Below, piece after piece: positions 17,413-26,331 of a stretch of 64,000 bases of DNA. The notes below the pieces were generated by a model. That model saw only the letters and a program-made list of their open reading frames with translations. It made no database searches and was not told where the DNA came from. Source of the DNA: Microbacterium sp. ProA8 (lineage in GTDB: Bacteria > Actinomycetota > Actinomycetes > Actinomycetales > Microbacteriaceae); the NCBI RefSeq assembly GCF_039905635.1, contig NZ_CP157000.1, positions 1,240,001 to 1,304,000 on the forward strand. The letters run 5' to 3'. A program made the position numbers and the translations under genes. The stretch's first letter is position 1. Each line of letters starts with the position of its first letter.

Positions 17413-18354
17413 GTGCCTGCGCCCGTGATCACCGCCGAGAACCTCGTCAAGGCCTACAAGGTCAAGGGGAAGCCCGACTTCCTCGCCGTCGACGGACTGT
17501 CGTTCGAGGTGGCGCCCGGCGAGTCGTTCGGCCTCCTCGGTCCGAACGGCGCCGGCAAGTCCACGACGATGAAGATGGTCGGCGCCGTCTCGACGCGCAG
17601 CAGCGGTGAGCTGTCGATCCTCGGGCTCGACCCCGACCGGTACGGCCCCGAGATCCGTTCGCGTCTCGGGGTGGTGCCCCAGCAGGACAACCTCGACGGC
17701 GAGCTCAACGCGCGCGAGAACCTCTACATCTACGGCCGCTACTTCGGCCTTCCCGGCAAGGTGTGCCACCAGAAGGCCGACGAGCTGCTCGCGTTCGCCC
17801 AGCTCGAAGACAAGGCGAAGAGCAAGGTCGAACAGCTCTCGGGCGGCATGAAGCGGCGCCTGACGATCGCGCGCGGCCTGATCAACGACCCGCGCATCCT
17901 GCTGCTCGACGAGCCGACCACCGGCCTCGACCCGCAGGCGCGCCACGTGCTGTGGGACCGCCTGTTCCGCCTCAAAGAGCGCGGCACGACCCTCGTGCTC
18001 ACGACGCACTACATGGACGAGGCCGAGCAGCTCTGCGACCGGCTCATCGTCGTCGACAAGGGCCGCATCATGGCCGAGGGGACCCCCGCGTCGCTCATCC
18101 GGGAGCACTCCAGCCGCGAGGTGCTGGAGGTGCGCTTCGGCTCGGACCGCAACGAGCAGGTGGCGCCGCAGCTCGAGGGCATCGGCGAGCGCGTCGAGGT
18201 GCTGCCCGACCGCATCCTGGTCTACACCCGCGACGGCGAGGCGGCGCTCGAAGCCGTGACGCAGCGCGGCCTCACCCCGATCACGTCGCTCGTGCGGCGC
18301 TCCAGCCTCGAGGACGTGTTCCTGCGCCTCACCGGAAGGTCGCTGATCGAATGA
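17413..18354 (+). CDS. ABC-2 transporter ATPase (DrrA/NodI type)
   Basis: This 313-residue ATPase has Walker A GPNGAGKST near 43-51, signature LSGGMKRR, Walker B ILLLDEPTTGLD and the switch histidine in LTTHYMDEAEQL. The C-terminal extension of about 90 residues and the wording GLDPQARH are typical of the NodI/DrrA/daunorubicin class. It would power the two permeases encoded next, with which it overlaps by four bases. Substrates of such systems include lipids, antibiotics and polyketides; nothing here decides which. Confidence 0.92.
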   Translation: MPAPVITAENLVKAYKVKGKPDFLAVDGLSFEVAPGESFGLLGPNGAGKSTTMKMVGAVSTRSSGELSILGLDPDRYGPEIRSRLGVVPQQDNLDGELNARENLYIYGRYFGLPGKVCHQKADELLAFAQLEDKAKSKVEQLSGGMKRRLTIARGLINDPRILLLDEPTTGLDPQARHVLWDRLFRLKERGTTLVLTTHYMDEAEQLCDRLIVVDKGRIMAEGTPASLIREHSSREVLEVRFGSDRNEQVAPQLEGIGERVEVLPDRILVYTRDGEAALEAVTQRGLTPITSLVRRSSLEDVFLRLTGRSLIE

Positions 18355-19307
18355 CCGCGGTACCCGAAGACGCTCACCCGTCGGGGGAGCCGGTGGAATC
18401 ACGGATGCCGCTTCCCGGTGCGTCCGGCCGGCCCGGCGCGTCCGGCGGGCACGCATCGGCGACCGTCACGCAGCTGTCGCTCGACGAGCTGCGCGCCGAA
18501 GCGATGCAGTGGGGCCGCAAGCCCCGCGCGTTCGGGACGTTCTACGTCACCGAGCACATGGTGCGGGCGATGCGCGCCTACGGCTGGACCATCGTGGTCG
18601 GCGCCCTCGGGCAGCCGATCCTCTACCTGCTGGGTCTCGCCGTCGGCCTCGCGGCGCTCATCGACGCGCCCATCGTGCAGAACGGCGTCGAGGTGTCGTA
18701 CCTCGTCTTCGTGGCGCCGGCCCTGCTCATGACGGCGGCGATCTCGGTGGCGTCCGAGGAGTTCTCGTACCCGGTGATCGCCGGGTTCAAGTGGCGCCGC
18801 TACTTCTTCGGCTTCAGTGCCACGGGCCTGTCGCCGGGCCAGATCGCCGGCGGCGTCGTGACCGGGGCGTCCGCGCGCATCGTGGTCGTCGTCCTCGCCT
18901 ACTACCTGTTCCTCTGGCTGTTCCAGGCGGTGCCCGACCCGGCGACGGGCTGGCTCACCATTCCCATCGGCCTGCTCGCGGGCCTCGCCTTCGGCATCCC
19001 GTACATGGCGTACTCCGCGTCGATCACCGACGACAAGGGCCAGGTCGCCATGGTGCAGCGCTTCATCTTCATGCCCATGTTCCTGTTCTCCGGCACCTTC
19101 TACCCGCTGGACACGCTGCCGCTGTGGCTGCAGTGGATCGGATGGGTCTCGCCGCTGTGGCACGCGACCGAGCTCGGGCGCATCGCCACCTACGGCATGC
19201 CTGCCGAGCCGTTCGCCGTCGTGATCCACATCACCTACCTGCTCGTGCTGTCGATCGGTGCGTACCTGATCGGGCGGCGGGTCTTCCAGAGGAGGCTCGG
19301 CGAATGA
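18351..19307 (+). CDS. ABC-2 transporter permease 1
   Basis: This 318-residue protein has a polar N-terminal tail of about 75 residues (MTAVPEDAHP start, Gly/Ala-rich), then six membrane segments of the ABC-2 type. Conserved family stretches are SEEFSYPVIAGFKWRR and FLFSGTFYPLDTLP. The ATG at 18351 overlaps the ATPase stop, and its own stop overlaps the next start (ATGA at 19304). It should pair with the second permease as a heterodimer. Confidence 0.88.
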   Translation: MTAVPEDAHPSGEPVESRMPLPGASGRPGASGGHASATVTQLSLDELRAEAMQWGRKPRAFGTFYVTEHMVRAMRAYGWTIVVGALGQPILYLLGLAVGLAALIDAPIVQNGVEVSYLVFVAPALLMTAAISVASEEFSYPVIAGFKWRRYFFGFSATGLSPGQIAGGVVTGASARIVVVVLAYYLFLWLFQAVPDPATGWLTIPIGLLAGLAFGIPYMAYSASITDDKGQVAMVQRFIFMPMFLFSGTFYPLDTLPLWLQWIGWVSPLWHATELGRIATYGMPAEPFAVVIHITYLLVLSIGAYLIGRRVFQRRLGE

Positions 19308-20131
19308 GCGTCGCGACCGGAACCGAGACCGCCGTCAGGCGTGCCGGCGGCGTGCGCGCGCTGTGGGCGGGCAACCCGCAAGCCGTCGTGCAGCGCGGTG
19401 TCATCGCGGCGCGCTCCTCGAGCTGGGGCGTGGTGCTGTCGGGCTTCTTCGAGCCGGTGTTCTATCTCGCCTCGATGGGGATCGGCCTGGGCGCCCTCAT
19501 CGGCGACGTGCAGACCTCGAGCGGGATCGAGGTGCCGTATGCGGCCTTCATCGCGCCCGCCCTGCTCGCCGTCTCGGCGATGAACGGCGCGATCTACGAC
19601 TCCACGTGGAACGTGTTCTTCCGGCTCAACTACGGCAAGCTCTACGAGGGCATGCTGGCCACCTCGCTCGGCCCGCTGGACGTCGCCCTCGGCGAGATCC
19701 TCTACGCGCTGCTGCGCGGACTGCTCTACGCGACCGGGTTCATGGTCATCATGCAGATCCTGGGGCTCAACCTGGCGTGGACCGCGATCCTGGCGCTTCC
19801 GGCGGTGATGCTCATCGCCTTCGGCTTCGCCAGCGTCGGCATGGCGGTCACGAGCTACATGAAGACGTTCCAGCAGATGGACTGGATCAACTTCGTGCTG
19901 CTGCCGATGTTCCTGTTCTCGGCGACGCTGTACCCGATCACGATCTACCCCGAGTGGGTGCAGCACATCATCATGGCGTTCCCGCTGTGGCACGGGGTCG
20001 AGCTGGTGCGCGGACTGACCACCGGCATCCTGACCCCCGCCATGTGGTGGCACGTGCTCTACTACGTCGTCATGATCGCGATCGGCCTGGTGTTCACGAC
20101 GAAGCGCCTGCGCGTGCTGTTCCTCGACTGA
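19304..20131 (+). CDS. ABC-2 transporter permease 2
   Basis: This 275-residue membrane protein has six predicted spans and the ABC-2 stretches YDSTWNVFFRLNYGKLYEGML and FLFSATLYPITIYP. It lacks the long N-terminal tail of permease 1, so the two are homologous but distinct subunits. It is the last gene of the operon and is followed by a hairpin shared with the convergent MHS transporter. Confidence 0.88.
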   Translation: MSVATGTETAVRRAGGVRALWAGNPQAVVQRGVIAARSSSWGVVLSGFFEPVFYLASMGIGLGALIGDVQTSSGIEVPYAAFIAPALLAVSAMNGAIYDSTWNVFFRLNYGKLYEGMLATSLGPLDVALGEILYALLRGLLYATGFMVIMQILGLNLAWTAILALPAVMLIAFGFASVGMAVTSYMKTFQQMDWINFVLLPMFLFSATLYPITIYPEWVQHIIMAFPLWHGVELVRGLTTGILTPAMWWHVLYYVVMIAIGLVFTTKRLRVLFLD

Positions 20132-20150
20132 CACCGTTCCGCGCAACGCA

Positions 20151-20182
20151 AGATGCCGCAGCCCATACCGGCTGCGGCATCT
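20151..20182. terminator. bidirectional hairpin terminator
   Basis: AGATGCCGCAGCC at 20151-20163 pairs with GGCTGCGGCATCT at 20170-20182 with a six-base loop. It lies between the convergent ABC-2 operon and the MHS transporter. Confidence 0.65.
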
Positions 20183-20202
20183 CGCGTTCGTAGGGCTGAG
20201 GG

Positions 20203-21684
20203 TCAGAGCGAGCCGGTCGCTCCCACACCCAGGTCGGCGTCGTAGTCGATGTCCTTCGTCTCGGGCGCCAGGATCAGCGCGATGAAGGTGAGCACGCTCA
20301 TCGCCGACAGGTAGAGGCCGACCAGCACCGGGCTTCCGCCCGCCGACGCCCACAGCCACACCGCGACGATCGGCGCGAGCGCGGCGCCCAGGATCGACGA
20401 CACGTTGTACGAGATGGCCGAGCCGGAGTACCGCACGTTCGTCGGGAAGAGCTCCGGGAGCACCGCGCCCATCGGGCCGAAGGTCGAGCCCATCAGCATG
20501 AAGCCGAACACCAGGAACGCCTGGACGAGCGCGCCGGTGAACTTCGGGTCGACCTGCGGCAGCAGGAAGATGTTGAAGGTCAGGCCGAACACGATGATGA
20601 GTCCGGTCACCCACAGCAGCAGGCGTCGTCGCCCGATCGCGTCGGCGATCGGGCCCGACAGCAGCGTGAAGATGCCGAAGAACACCACGCCGATGATCTG
20701 CATCACCACGAAGTCGGTGTAGCCGAAGCCGAGGCCCGGGTAGAACTGGGCCGCGAACGCGGAGGCGTCGAACGGGTTGCCCGCCGCTTCTGCGGCGGCC
20801 TGGGCGGCGGCGGAGGCCGTCTCGAGGTCGGCCGCCTTGGTGCCGTACGAGAGGGTGAAGTTCGTCATCAGGTAGAACAGCACGTACGTCGCCAGCATGA
20901 TGAACGTGCCGAGGATCAGGTGCCACCAGTGGTGGCGGAGCACGGTGCCGAGCGGGAACTTGCGGATCGCGCCCTTCTCCTCCGCTTTCACGAACGTCTC
21001 GGACTCGACGAGGCGCAGTCGCACCCACAGGCCGATGATGACCATGACGGCCGAGAACAGGAACGGCACGCGCCAGCCCCACGCCAGGAACTCCTCCGAC
21101 CGCTGCCCGGCGCCGTCGGGGTGGGGGAGCAGGTAGTTGATGGCGAGGAACACCGAGTTCGCGATGATGAAGCCGAGGGGCGCTCCGAGCTGGGGGAACG
21201 TGCCGTACCAGGCGCGCTTGCCCTTCGGGGCGTTCTCGGTCGCGACGAGTGCGGCACCCGACCACTCGCCGCCGAGCGCGAAGCCCTGCGCGAGGCGCAG
21301 CACGAGCAGCAGCACGGCCGCCCACACGCCGATCTCGTTGTAGGTGGGCAGGCACCCGATGAGGAAGGTCGCGATACCCATCGTGAGGAGCGAGGCGACC
21401 AGTGTGGCCTTGCGGCCGAAGCGATCGCCGAAGTGACCGAAGACGATCGCACCCAGCGGGCGGGCGACCATGGCCGCACCAAACACGCTGAACGAGAGCA
21501 GCAGCGACGTGGTGTCGTTGCCAGTGGGGAAGAAGAGGATGGGGAAGACCAGGACGGCGGCGGTCGCGTAGACGTAGAAGTCGTAGAACTCGATCGTCGT
21601 GCCGACGAGGCTGGCCAGGATGACGCGGGAACGGGGATTGGCGGGGGCCGCGGGGGTGGCGGCGGTGGTTGAGGAGGAGGTCAA
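20203..21684 (-). CDS. MFS transporter, metabolite:H+ symporter family
   Basis: This 493-residue transporter has 12 predicted spans. The family marker FGHFGDRFGRK lies in the loop after span 2, LAQGFALGGEWSGAALVATE in the span 4-5 region, and SGPIADAIGRRRLL in the second half. These are typical of the MHS family (ShiA, KgtP, ProP), which takes up organic acids or osmolytes with protons. An alanine-rich loop of about 30 residues lies between spans 7 and 8. The start is a TTG preceded by AGGTG. The substrate cannot be told. Confidence 0.88.
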   Translation of the reverse strand: MTSSSTTAATPAAPANPRSRVILASLVGTTIEFYDFYVYATAAVLVFPILFFPTGNDTTSLLLSFSVFGAAMVARPLGAIVFGHFGDRFGRKATLVASLLTMGIATFLIGCLPTYNEIGVWAAVLLLVLRLAQGFALGGEWSGAALVATENAPKGKRAWYGTFPQLGAPLGFIIANSVFLAINYLLPHPDGAGQRSEEFLAWGWRVPFLFSAVMVIIGLWVRLRLVESETFVKAEEKGAIRKFPLGTVLRHHWWHLILGTFIMLATYVLFYLMTNFTLSYGTKAADLETASAAAQAAAEAAGNPFDASAFAAQFYPGLGFGYTDFVVMQIIGVVFFGIFTLLSGPIADAIGRRRLLLWVTGLIIVFGLTFNIFLLPQVDPKFTGALVQAFLVFGFMLMGSTFGPMGAVLPELFPTNVRYSGSAISYNVSSILGAALAPIVAVWLWASAGGSPVLVGLYLSAMSVLTFIALILAPETKDIDYDADLGVGATGSL

Positions 21685-21862
21685 TTTTCACCTGGGCATG
21701 CGCGGGGCGGGGCATCCTGGTGGGATGCGGCGGTGGGCGTCCGCAAGGCGCAGGGTGACGCGTCAGGCGGCACTGCACTGGATCACCGTGGGCGCGGGCG
21801 TTGTCGCCCGGCACGAGCATCGAGTCTACTCCGGCGAATCGGCGGCGGCTCCGGATGCGGAA

Positions 21863-21910
21863 AGCGGATGCCGCGGCACTGGGCGACTGCTCAGGGCCGC
21901 GGCATCCGCT
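21863..21910 (-). terminator. hairpin terminator of the GGATGCCG family
   Basis: AGCGGATGCCGCGGC at 21863-21877 pairs perfectly with 21896-21910, loop 18 bases. It follows the stop of the 117-residue membrane protein by 20 bases and separates it from the MHS gene. Confidence 0.6.
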
Positions 21911-21929
21911 CGCACTTCTGCGGGTGGTG

Positions 21930-22283
21930 TCAGCGCCAGATGACCGCGATGGCGGCGTTCGTGAGCGTCAGCACGCCGACCGCCCAGAACATGGCGGGCG
22001 GAAGCGTTCCGGTCTTGCGCTGGCGGCCGCGGCCGATGCCGAGGAGCGCGCCGATGATGACCAGGATCACGAGCTTTACGCCGAGCTTGACGTAGTTGAG
22101 GTCGTACTCGATGCCCCACGGCGCGGCGAGGATGAGTCCGGCGACGGCGGCGATGGCGAGACCCCAGTCCATCACGCGGGTGAAGCGCCGCTTGCCGTTC
22201 ACCGCCTCCACCACCCAGGCGCCGAACAGCACGGCGAAGCCGACCAGGTGAATGAGCACGACGACGTGGCGGAGGGTTTCCAT
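21930..22283 (-). CDS. four-span membrane protein of unknown function
   Basis: This 117-residue protein has hydrophobic segments near 6-28, 39-57, 63-84 and 97-115, with a basic stretch GRGRQRKTG between the last two. His7 and His12 lie in the first segment (LRHVVVLIHLVGF), which could suggest heme or copper binding, but this is speculation. Its ATG fits the leaderless pattern. It lies directly after the riboflavin operon and its palindromic repeat, in the same direction but with its own promoter. Confidence 0.6.
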   Translation of the reverse strand: METLRHVVVLIHLVGFAVLFGAWVVEAVNGKRRFTRVMDWGLAIAAVAGLILAAPWGIEYDLNYVKLGVKLVILVIIGALLGIGRGRQRKTGTLPPAMFWAVGVLTLTNAAIAVIWR

Positions 22284-22295
22284 GCCATCAGTCTA
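22284..22295 (-). promoter_or_regulatory. -10 box of a leaderless start (four-span protein)
   Basis: On the minus strand TAGACT is followed by six bases and the ATG at 22283. Confidence 0.5.
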
Positions 22296-22323
22296 GCTGA
22301 AGGTTGGCCGATCACCAGGGGCC

Positions 22324-22400
22324 CGGTCGTTGAGCCAGCGAGGAACGAGTGAGACGAAACGTCCCAGGCGTTTCGTCTCGCTTCGCTCGCTCAACGACCG
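22324..22400. repeat. palindromic GGTCGTTGAG repeat, copy A
   Basis: Two arms of about 35 bp, beginning CGGTCGTTGAGC and ending GCTCAACGACCG, form a long hairpin with GACGAAACG/CGTTTCGTC near the tip. It begins eight bases after the ribH stop and can end that transcript. The same unit recurs at 29742 and 55270. Confidence 0.75.
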
Positions 22401-22407
22401 ACGTGCG

Positions 22408-22884
22408 TCAGGCGCGAAGCTCCCGCAGCACGACGGCGGTGCGGATCGCGGCATCCGCTGCTTCATGACCCTTGTCTTCGATCGACCCGGGAAGGCCCGC
22501 GCGTGCGATGCCCTGATCCTCGTCGTCAAGCGTCAGCACGCCGAAGCCGACCGGCTTGCCGGTGTCCAGCGCCACGCGCGTGAGGCCGTCGGTGGCTGCG
22601 TTCGAGACGAACTCGAAATGAGGTGTCCCGCCGCGGATGATGACGCCCAGCGCGACCACCGCATCGGCGCCGGCATCCAGTGCCGCCTTCGCGACGACGG
22701 GCAGCTCGAAGGATCCGGGCACCCGCACGATGCGGTGTGACGCGCCGGCGGCCTTCACGGCGCGCTCGGCACCGGCGATGAGGCCGTCGGTGATGGTCTC
22801 GTGCCACGTCCCCGCGACCACGACGACGTCGAGTCCCGTGCCGTCGACGGTGCCGGTGGCCTGGGGTGCGCCCTTGCCGCTCAT
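22408..22884 (-). CDS. ribH: 6,7-dimethyl-8-ribityllumazine synthase
   Basis: This 158-residue enzyme joins 5-amino-6-ribitylaminouracil and 3,4-dihydroxybutanone 4-phosphate to give lumazine, the penultimate step of riboflavin synthesis. Family segments are [40 protein letters not shown] with the catalytic histidine, and [12 protein letters not shown]. Members assemble as pentamers or 60-mers. It starts two bases after the ribBA stop and is the last gene of the operon. Confidence 0.96.
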   Translation of the reverse strand: MSGKGAPQATGTVDGTGLDVVVVAGTWHETITDGLIAGAERAVKAAGASHRIVRVPGSFELPVVAKAALDAGADAVVALGVIIRGGTPHFEFVSNAATDGLTRVALDTGKPVGFGVLTLDDEDQGIARAGLPGSIEDKGHEAADAAIRTAVVLRELRA

Positions 22885-22886
22885 CG

Positions 22887-24155
22887 TTATGCTCCCTCGT
22901 GCATGTGGGCGATCGCGTCGGCGAGGTCCGCCTCCGCGATGATGTGACCCATGCGGTCACGCTTCGTCGCCAGGTACTGGTGGTTGTTCGGGCCGACGCC
23001 GACCAGCAGGGGTACCTGCTCGACGATGTCGAGGCCCAGTTCGCGCAGCTGCTTCACCTTGTCGGTGTTGTTGGTCAGCAGGCGCACGCGCTCGACGCCG
23101 AGATCCGAGAGGATGCCGGCAGCCGCTGCGTAGTCCCGCGCGTCGGCGGGAAGGCCCAGCGCGAGATTGGCGTCGACGGTGTCGAGCCCGCGCTCCTGCA
23201 GCGAGTAGGCGCGCAGCTTGTTGATGAGCCCGATGCCGCGGCCCTCGTGACCCCGCATGTAGATGACCACGCCGCCGTCCTGCTCGATCGCGTCGAGCGC
23301 CGCCTCCAGCTGCGGACCGCACTCGCACTTGAGAGAGCCGAACGCTTCGCCGGTCAGGCACTCGGAGTGCACGCGGACCAGCGGCGCGTCGCCCAGCTCG
23401 CCCGACACGACAGCGATGTGGTCGGTGCCCGTGACGCGGTCCTTGTACGCCAGGAACCGGAAGGCGCCGTGCGAGGTGGGCACGTTCGCCTCGGCGCGCA
23501 GGCTCACGCGACGCTTGTGGGCGTTGCGCGTCGCGGGGTCGCAGGGGTCGTGCTCGTCGAGGTACGCCGTCAGCAGCTCGATCGTGATGACCGGGATGTC
23601 GTACTCGGCGCCCAGCTCCTGAAGCGCCGGCAGGCGCATCATGCTGCCGTCATCGGCGACGACCTCTCCGATCACGCCGACCGGCGCGAGACCGGCGAGC
23701 TTCATGAGCTCGACGGCGGCTTCGGTGTGGCCGGCGCGCTCGCGCACGCCGCCGTCGACGGCGCGCAGCGGCAGGATGTGGCCGGGACGGATCACGCTCG
23801 AGGGCTTCGACTCGGGGTCGGCCAGCACGTTGAGCGTGTGCGCACGGTCGGTGGCGCTGATGCCGGTCGAGACCTTGTCCGCCGCGTCGACGCTGACCGT
23901 GTAGGCCGTGCCCCGCGCGTCTTCGTTGACCTCGACCATCGGCGGCAGATCCAGCCGGTCCGCCCAGTCCGCGGGCATGGGGGCGCACAGGAACCCGCTC
24001 GTCCATCGCACCGTCCACGCGACCCACTCCGGACTGGCGAGCTGGGCCGACAGGATGACGTCGCCCTCGTTCTCGCGGTTCTCATCGTCGGCGACGATGA
24101 CCGGCCGTCCGGCGCGCAGCGCCTCGATGGCCTCGGGGATGGTGGAAAGGCTCAT
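22887..24155 (-). CDS. ribBA: bifunctional DHBP synthase / GTP cyclohydrolase II
   Basis: This 422-residue protein has two domains. Residues 1-205 form 3,4-dihydroxy-2-butanone-4-phosphate synthase, with [11 protein letters not shown] and [16 protein letters not shown]. Residues 206-422 form GTP cyclohydrolase II, with zinc cysteines in [14 protein letters not shown] and the substrate segment [14 protein letters not shown]. The protein feeds both branches of riboflavin synthesis. Its ATG overlaps the ribE stop by four bases. Confidence 0.96.
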   Translation of the reverse strand: MSLSTIPEAIEALRAGRPVIVADDENRENEGDVILSAQLASPEWVAWTVRWTSGFLCAPMPADWADRLDLPPMVEVNEDARGTAYTVSVDAADKVSTGISATDRAHTLNVLADPESKPSSVIRPGHILPLRAVDGGVRERAGHTEAAVELMKLAGLAPVGVIGEVVADDGSMMRLPALQELGAEYDIPVITIELLTAYLDEHDPCDPATRNAHKRRVSLRAEANVPTSHGAFRFLAYKDRVTGTDHIAVVSGELGDAPLVRVHSECLTGEAFGSLKCECGPQLEAALDAIEQDGGVVIYMRGHEGRGIGLINKLRAYSLQERGLDTVDANLALGLPADARDYAAAAGILSDLGVERVRLLTNNTDKVKQLRELGLDIVEQVPLLVGVGPNNHQYLATKRDRMGHIIAEADLADAIAHMHEGA

Positions 24156-24856
24156 TCGGAGCCTCCTTCCGTCGGTGCGGACGCGTCCGCGGGGAAAGCA
24201 CTGTCGGCGGAACCGGGCGCGGGTGCGGCCGGAGCCGGGAATGCGAGCAGCCGCTGCACGTGGCGCGCGAGGATGTCGGTCTCGAGGTTGACGCGGTCGC
24301 CGGGCGCACGAGCGCCGAGGGTGGTGGCGGCGAGGGTCTCGGGGATGAGCGACACCTCGAACCATGCCTGCGCCGGGGCTCCTGAGCTTGTCGAAGGCGC
24401 AGGGCTCGCATTGCTGACCGTGAGCGAGACGCCGTCCACGGCGATCGATCCCTTGTCGACGACGAGCGGTGCCAGCTCCGCGGGAAGCGAGATGCGCAGC
24501 ACCTGCCACTCGGCCCCGGGACGCACGTCGAGCACCTCGCCGGTGCCGTCGATGTGGCCCTGCACGATGTGCCCGCCGAGGCGGCCGTGGGCGGCCATCG
24601 CCCGCTCCAGGTTCACGACGCGACCGGGGGCGACGCCGTCGAGCGTCGACATGTCGAGCGTCTGCTTCATGACGTCTGCGGTGAACCAGTCGTCGCCCTG
24701 CCCGACCACGGTGAGGCACACGCCGCTGACCGAGATCGAGTCGCCGTGTCCGGCATCCGACACCGACTTCGGTCCGCGCACCGTCAGGCGCACGCCGTCG
24801 CCCGACGGCTCCACGGCGGTGACCTCGCCGATCTCTTCGATGATTCCGGTGAACAT
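24152..24856 (-). CDS. ribE: riboflavin synthase alpha subunit with a repeat-derived insert
   Basis: This 234-residue enzyme dismutates two lumazines to riboflavin. It has the usual two homologous barrels, MFTGIIEEIG at the start and VQGHIDGTGEV opening the second. In the first barrel six residues separate CLTV from WF (CLTVVGQGDDWF). In the second about 15 residues lie in the same place, residues 149-163 (SLTVSNA then WFEVSLIP). The extra part is encoded by a dispersed repeat, CCTGAGCTTGTCGAAGGCGC, inserted in frame. A C-terminal Ala/Pro tail follows residue 205. Overlaps ribD by one base and ribBA by four. Confidence 0.93.
   Translation of the reverse strand: MFTGIIEEIGEVTAVEPSGDGVRLTVRGPKSVSDAGHGDSISVSGVCLTVVGQGDDWFTADVMKQTLDMSTLDGVAPGRVVNLERAMAAHGRLGGHIVQGHIDGTGEVLDVRPGAEWQVLRISLPAELAPLVVDKGSIAVDGVSLTVSNASPAPSTSSGAPAQAWFEVSLIPETLAATTLGARAPGDRVNLETDILARHVQRLLAFPAPAAPAPGSADSAFPADASAPTEGGSE
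24375..24400. repeat. CCTGAGCTTGTCGAAGG repeat inside ribE
   Basis: GGGGCTCCTGAGCTTGTCG and its flank lie within the ribE reading frame and encode part of PAPSTSSGAP. A related sequence, GGTGCCTGAGCCTGTCGAGG, lies at 52979. The position matches a surface loop of the second barrel. Confidence 0.6.
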
Positions 24857-25953
24857 CACTCGTCTCCTTCCGACGACGGGGTACCCACGCGTCCGCGCTC
24901 TGCGCGCGGCGCGCCTGCGCCGGCGAGATCGGGCGTGGGATGGGCGACGAACAGCAGATCGTCGCCGAGTGGGGTGACGGATGCCACGGCCAGGCGCTGC
25001 GCTTCGCCGATGGTCGTGACGCCGATGTCGTGCAGCGCGAGTCGCTCGCCGCCGAGCAGGACGGGTGCGACGTAGACGAGCAGCTCGTCGGCGAGCCGTT
25101 CGCGCAGGAACGAGGCCGCGACGGTCGGGCCGCCTTCGACGAACACCCGCTGCACGCCGCGCCGGCGCAGGTCTTCGAGTGCGGCGGCCAGTCCGCCCGA
25201 CGCGGGGTCGCCCGGATACTGGAGGAACGCGTGAGGGTGTCGCCGCAGCGCCGCGCCGTCGGGGACCGGCCGGGTGCCGATCACGACGGGCACCGGCTGG
25301 TGGGGCAGCAGCGATCCGGCGTCGTCGCGCGCGGTGAGGGCGGGGTCGTCGGCCAGCACGGTGCCGGTTCCCGCGACGATGGCATCGGCCTGGGCGCGCC
25401 GGCGATGCACATCGGAGCGTGCCGTCGGTCCGGTGATCCACTGGCTCGTGCCGTCCGATGCCGCGGCCCGGCCGTCGAGGCTCTGCGCCCACTTGACGGT
25501 GACGTGCGGGCGTCCGAGCCGCTGGACGGTGAGCCACGAGTCGAGGAGCGCCGTCGCCTCCTCGGCGAGGACACCCGCCTCGACGTCGACGCCCGCCGCC
25601 CGCAGCCGTGTGCCGCCGCCCGAGGAGTGATCGCCCGGATCGGCGATCGCGTAGACGACCCGCGTCACGCCGGCGGCGATAAGGGCCTCGGAGCAGGGAC
25701 CGGTGCGGCCGGTGTGGTTGCAGGGCTCGAGGGTGACGATCGCCGTCGCGCCGCGCGCCGCGCCCGGGGCGAGCTGCGACAGCGCGTCGACCTCGGCGTG
25801 CGGCGTGCCGGCGCCCCGGTGCCAGCCCTCGGCGATGATCTCGCCGTCGGGCGAGAGGAGCACGGCGCCCACCTGCGGATTCACACCGCGCGGACCGCGC
25901 AACGCGTTCGCGAGTGCCCGACGCATCGCGTCGTGTTCCGCCGTGCCGGCCAT
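24856..25953 (-). CDS. ribD: diaminohydroxyphosphoribosylaminopyrimidine deaminase / reductase
   Basis: This 365-residue bifunctional enzyme carries out steps 2 and 3 of riboflavin synthesis. The N-terminal deaminase domain has zinc ligands in PHAEVDAL and LEPCNHTGRTGPC. The C-terminal reductase domain has VTVKWAQSLDGR and VFVEGGPTVAASFL. The ATG at 25953 is chosen because it gives the normal N-terminus and lies just beyond the FMN riboswitch leader. It is the first gene of ribD-ribE-ribBA-ribH. Confidence 0.94.
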   Translation of the reverse strand: MAGTAEHDAMRRALANALRGPRGVNPQVGAVLLSPDGEIIAEGWHRGAGTPHAEVDALSQLAPGAARGATAIVTLEPCNHTGRTGPCSEALIAAGVTRVVYAIADPGDHSSGGGTRLRAAGVDVEAGVLAEEATALLDSWLTVQRLGRPHVTVKWAQSLDGRAAASDGTSQWITGPTARSDVHRRRAQADAIVAGTGTVLADDPALTARDDAGSLLPHQPVPVVIGTRPVPDGAALRRHPHAFLQYPGDPASGGLAAALEDLRRRGVQRVFVEGGPTVAASFLRERLADELLVYVAPVLLGGERLALHDIGVTTIGEAQRLAVASVTPLGDDLLFVAHPTPDLAGAGAPRAERGRVGTPSSEGDE

Positions 25954-26020
25954 CCGCCCCTCGTCTCGTGATCTCGAGGCTCCGGGGCAGGGGAAGCGGC
26001 GACGCGCGCGGCGTCGCTGT

Positions 26021-26189
26021 GTGCTGCCTCCCATCCGGACTAGCGACCACGCTCCCGAAGGAACCACGTCGCATCACCGTCGGTTCCGGAATTCCACCGG
26101 ATCGGCCAGGGCGTCATCCGAAACGGATGCTGAAGCCTTGGCTCGCGGACTGTCACCGCCGGTTCGGATTCTCACCGACCCCGGAGCAC
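26021..26189 (-). ncRNA. FMN riboswitch (RFN element)
   Basis: Read on the minus strand this shows the conserved RFN blocks in order: CGGGGTCGGTGAGAATCC, ACCGGCGGTGACAGTCC, CCGATCCGGTGGAATTCCGG, ACCGACGGTGATG and TAGTCCGGATGGGAGGCAGC. GTGCT at the 5' end pairs with AGCAC at the 3' end to close P1. It lies 68 bases before the ribD start. A possible switch hairpin in the leader pairs CCTCG with CGAGG over the GAGGGG ribosome binding site, which suggests control of translation. Confidence 0.95.
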
Positions 26190-26331
26190 GTTGATGCTCT
26201 CGAGTGTAGTCAACGCGGCATCCGCCCAGACATTCCATGTCGGTGCATGAAGTGCCGGAGCGCGCATACGACCGGTGTCGCGCGTCCCGATGTCCCTGCG
26301 CGGACGTAGCCTGGGAGGGGATGGTGAGGCG

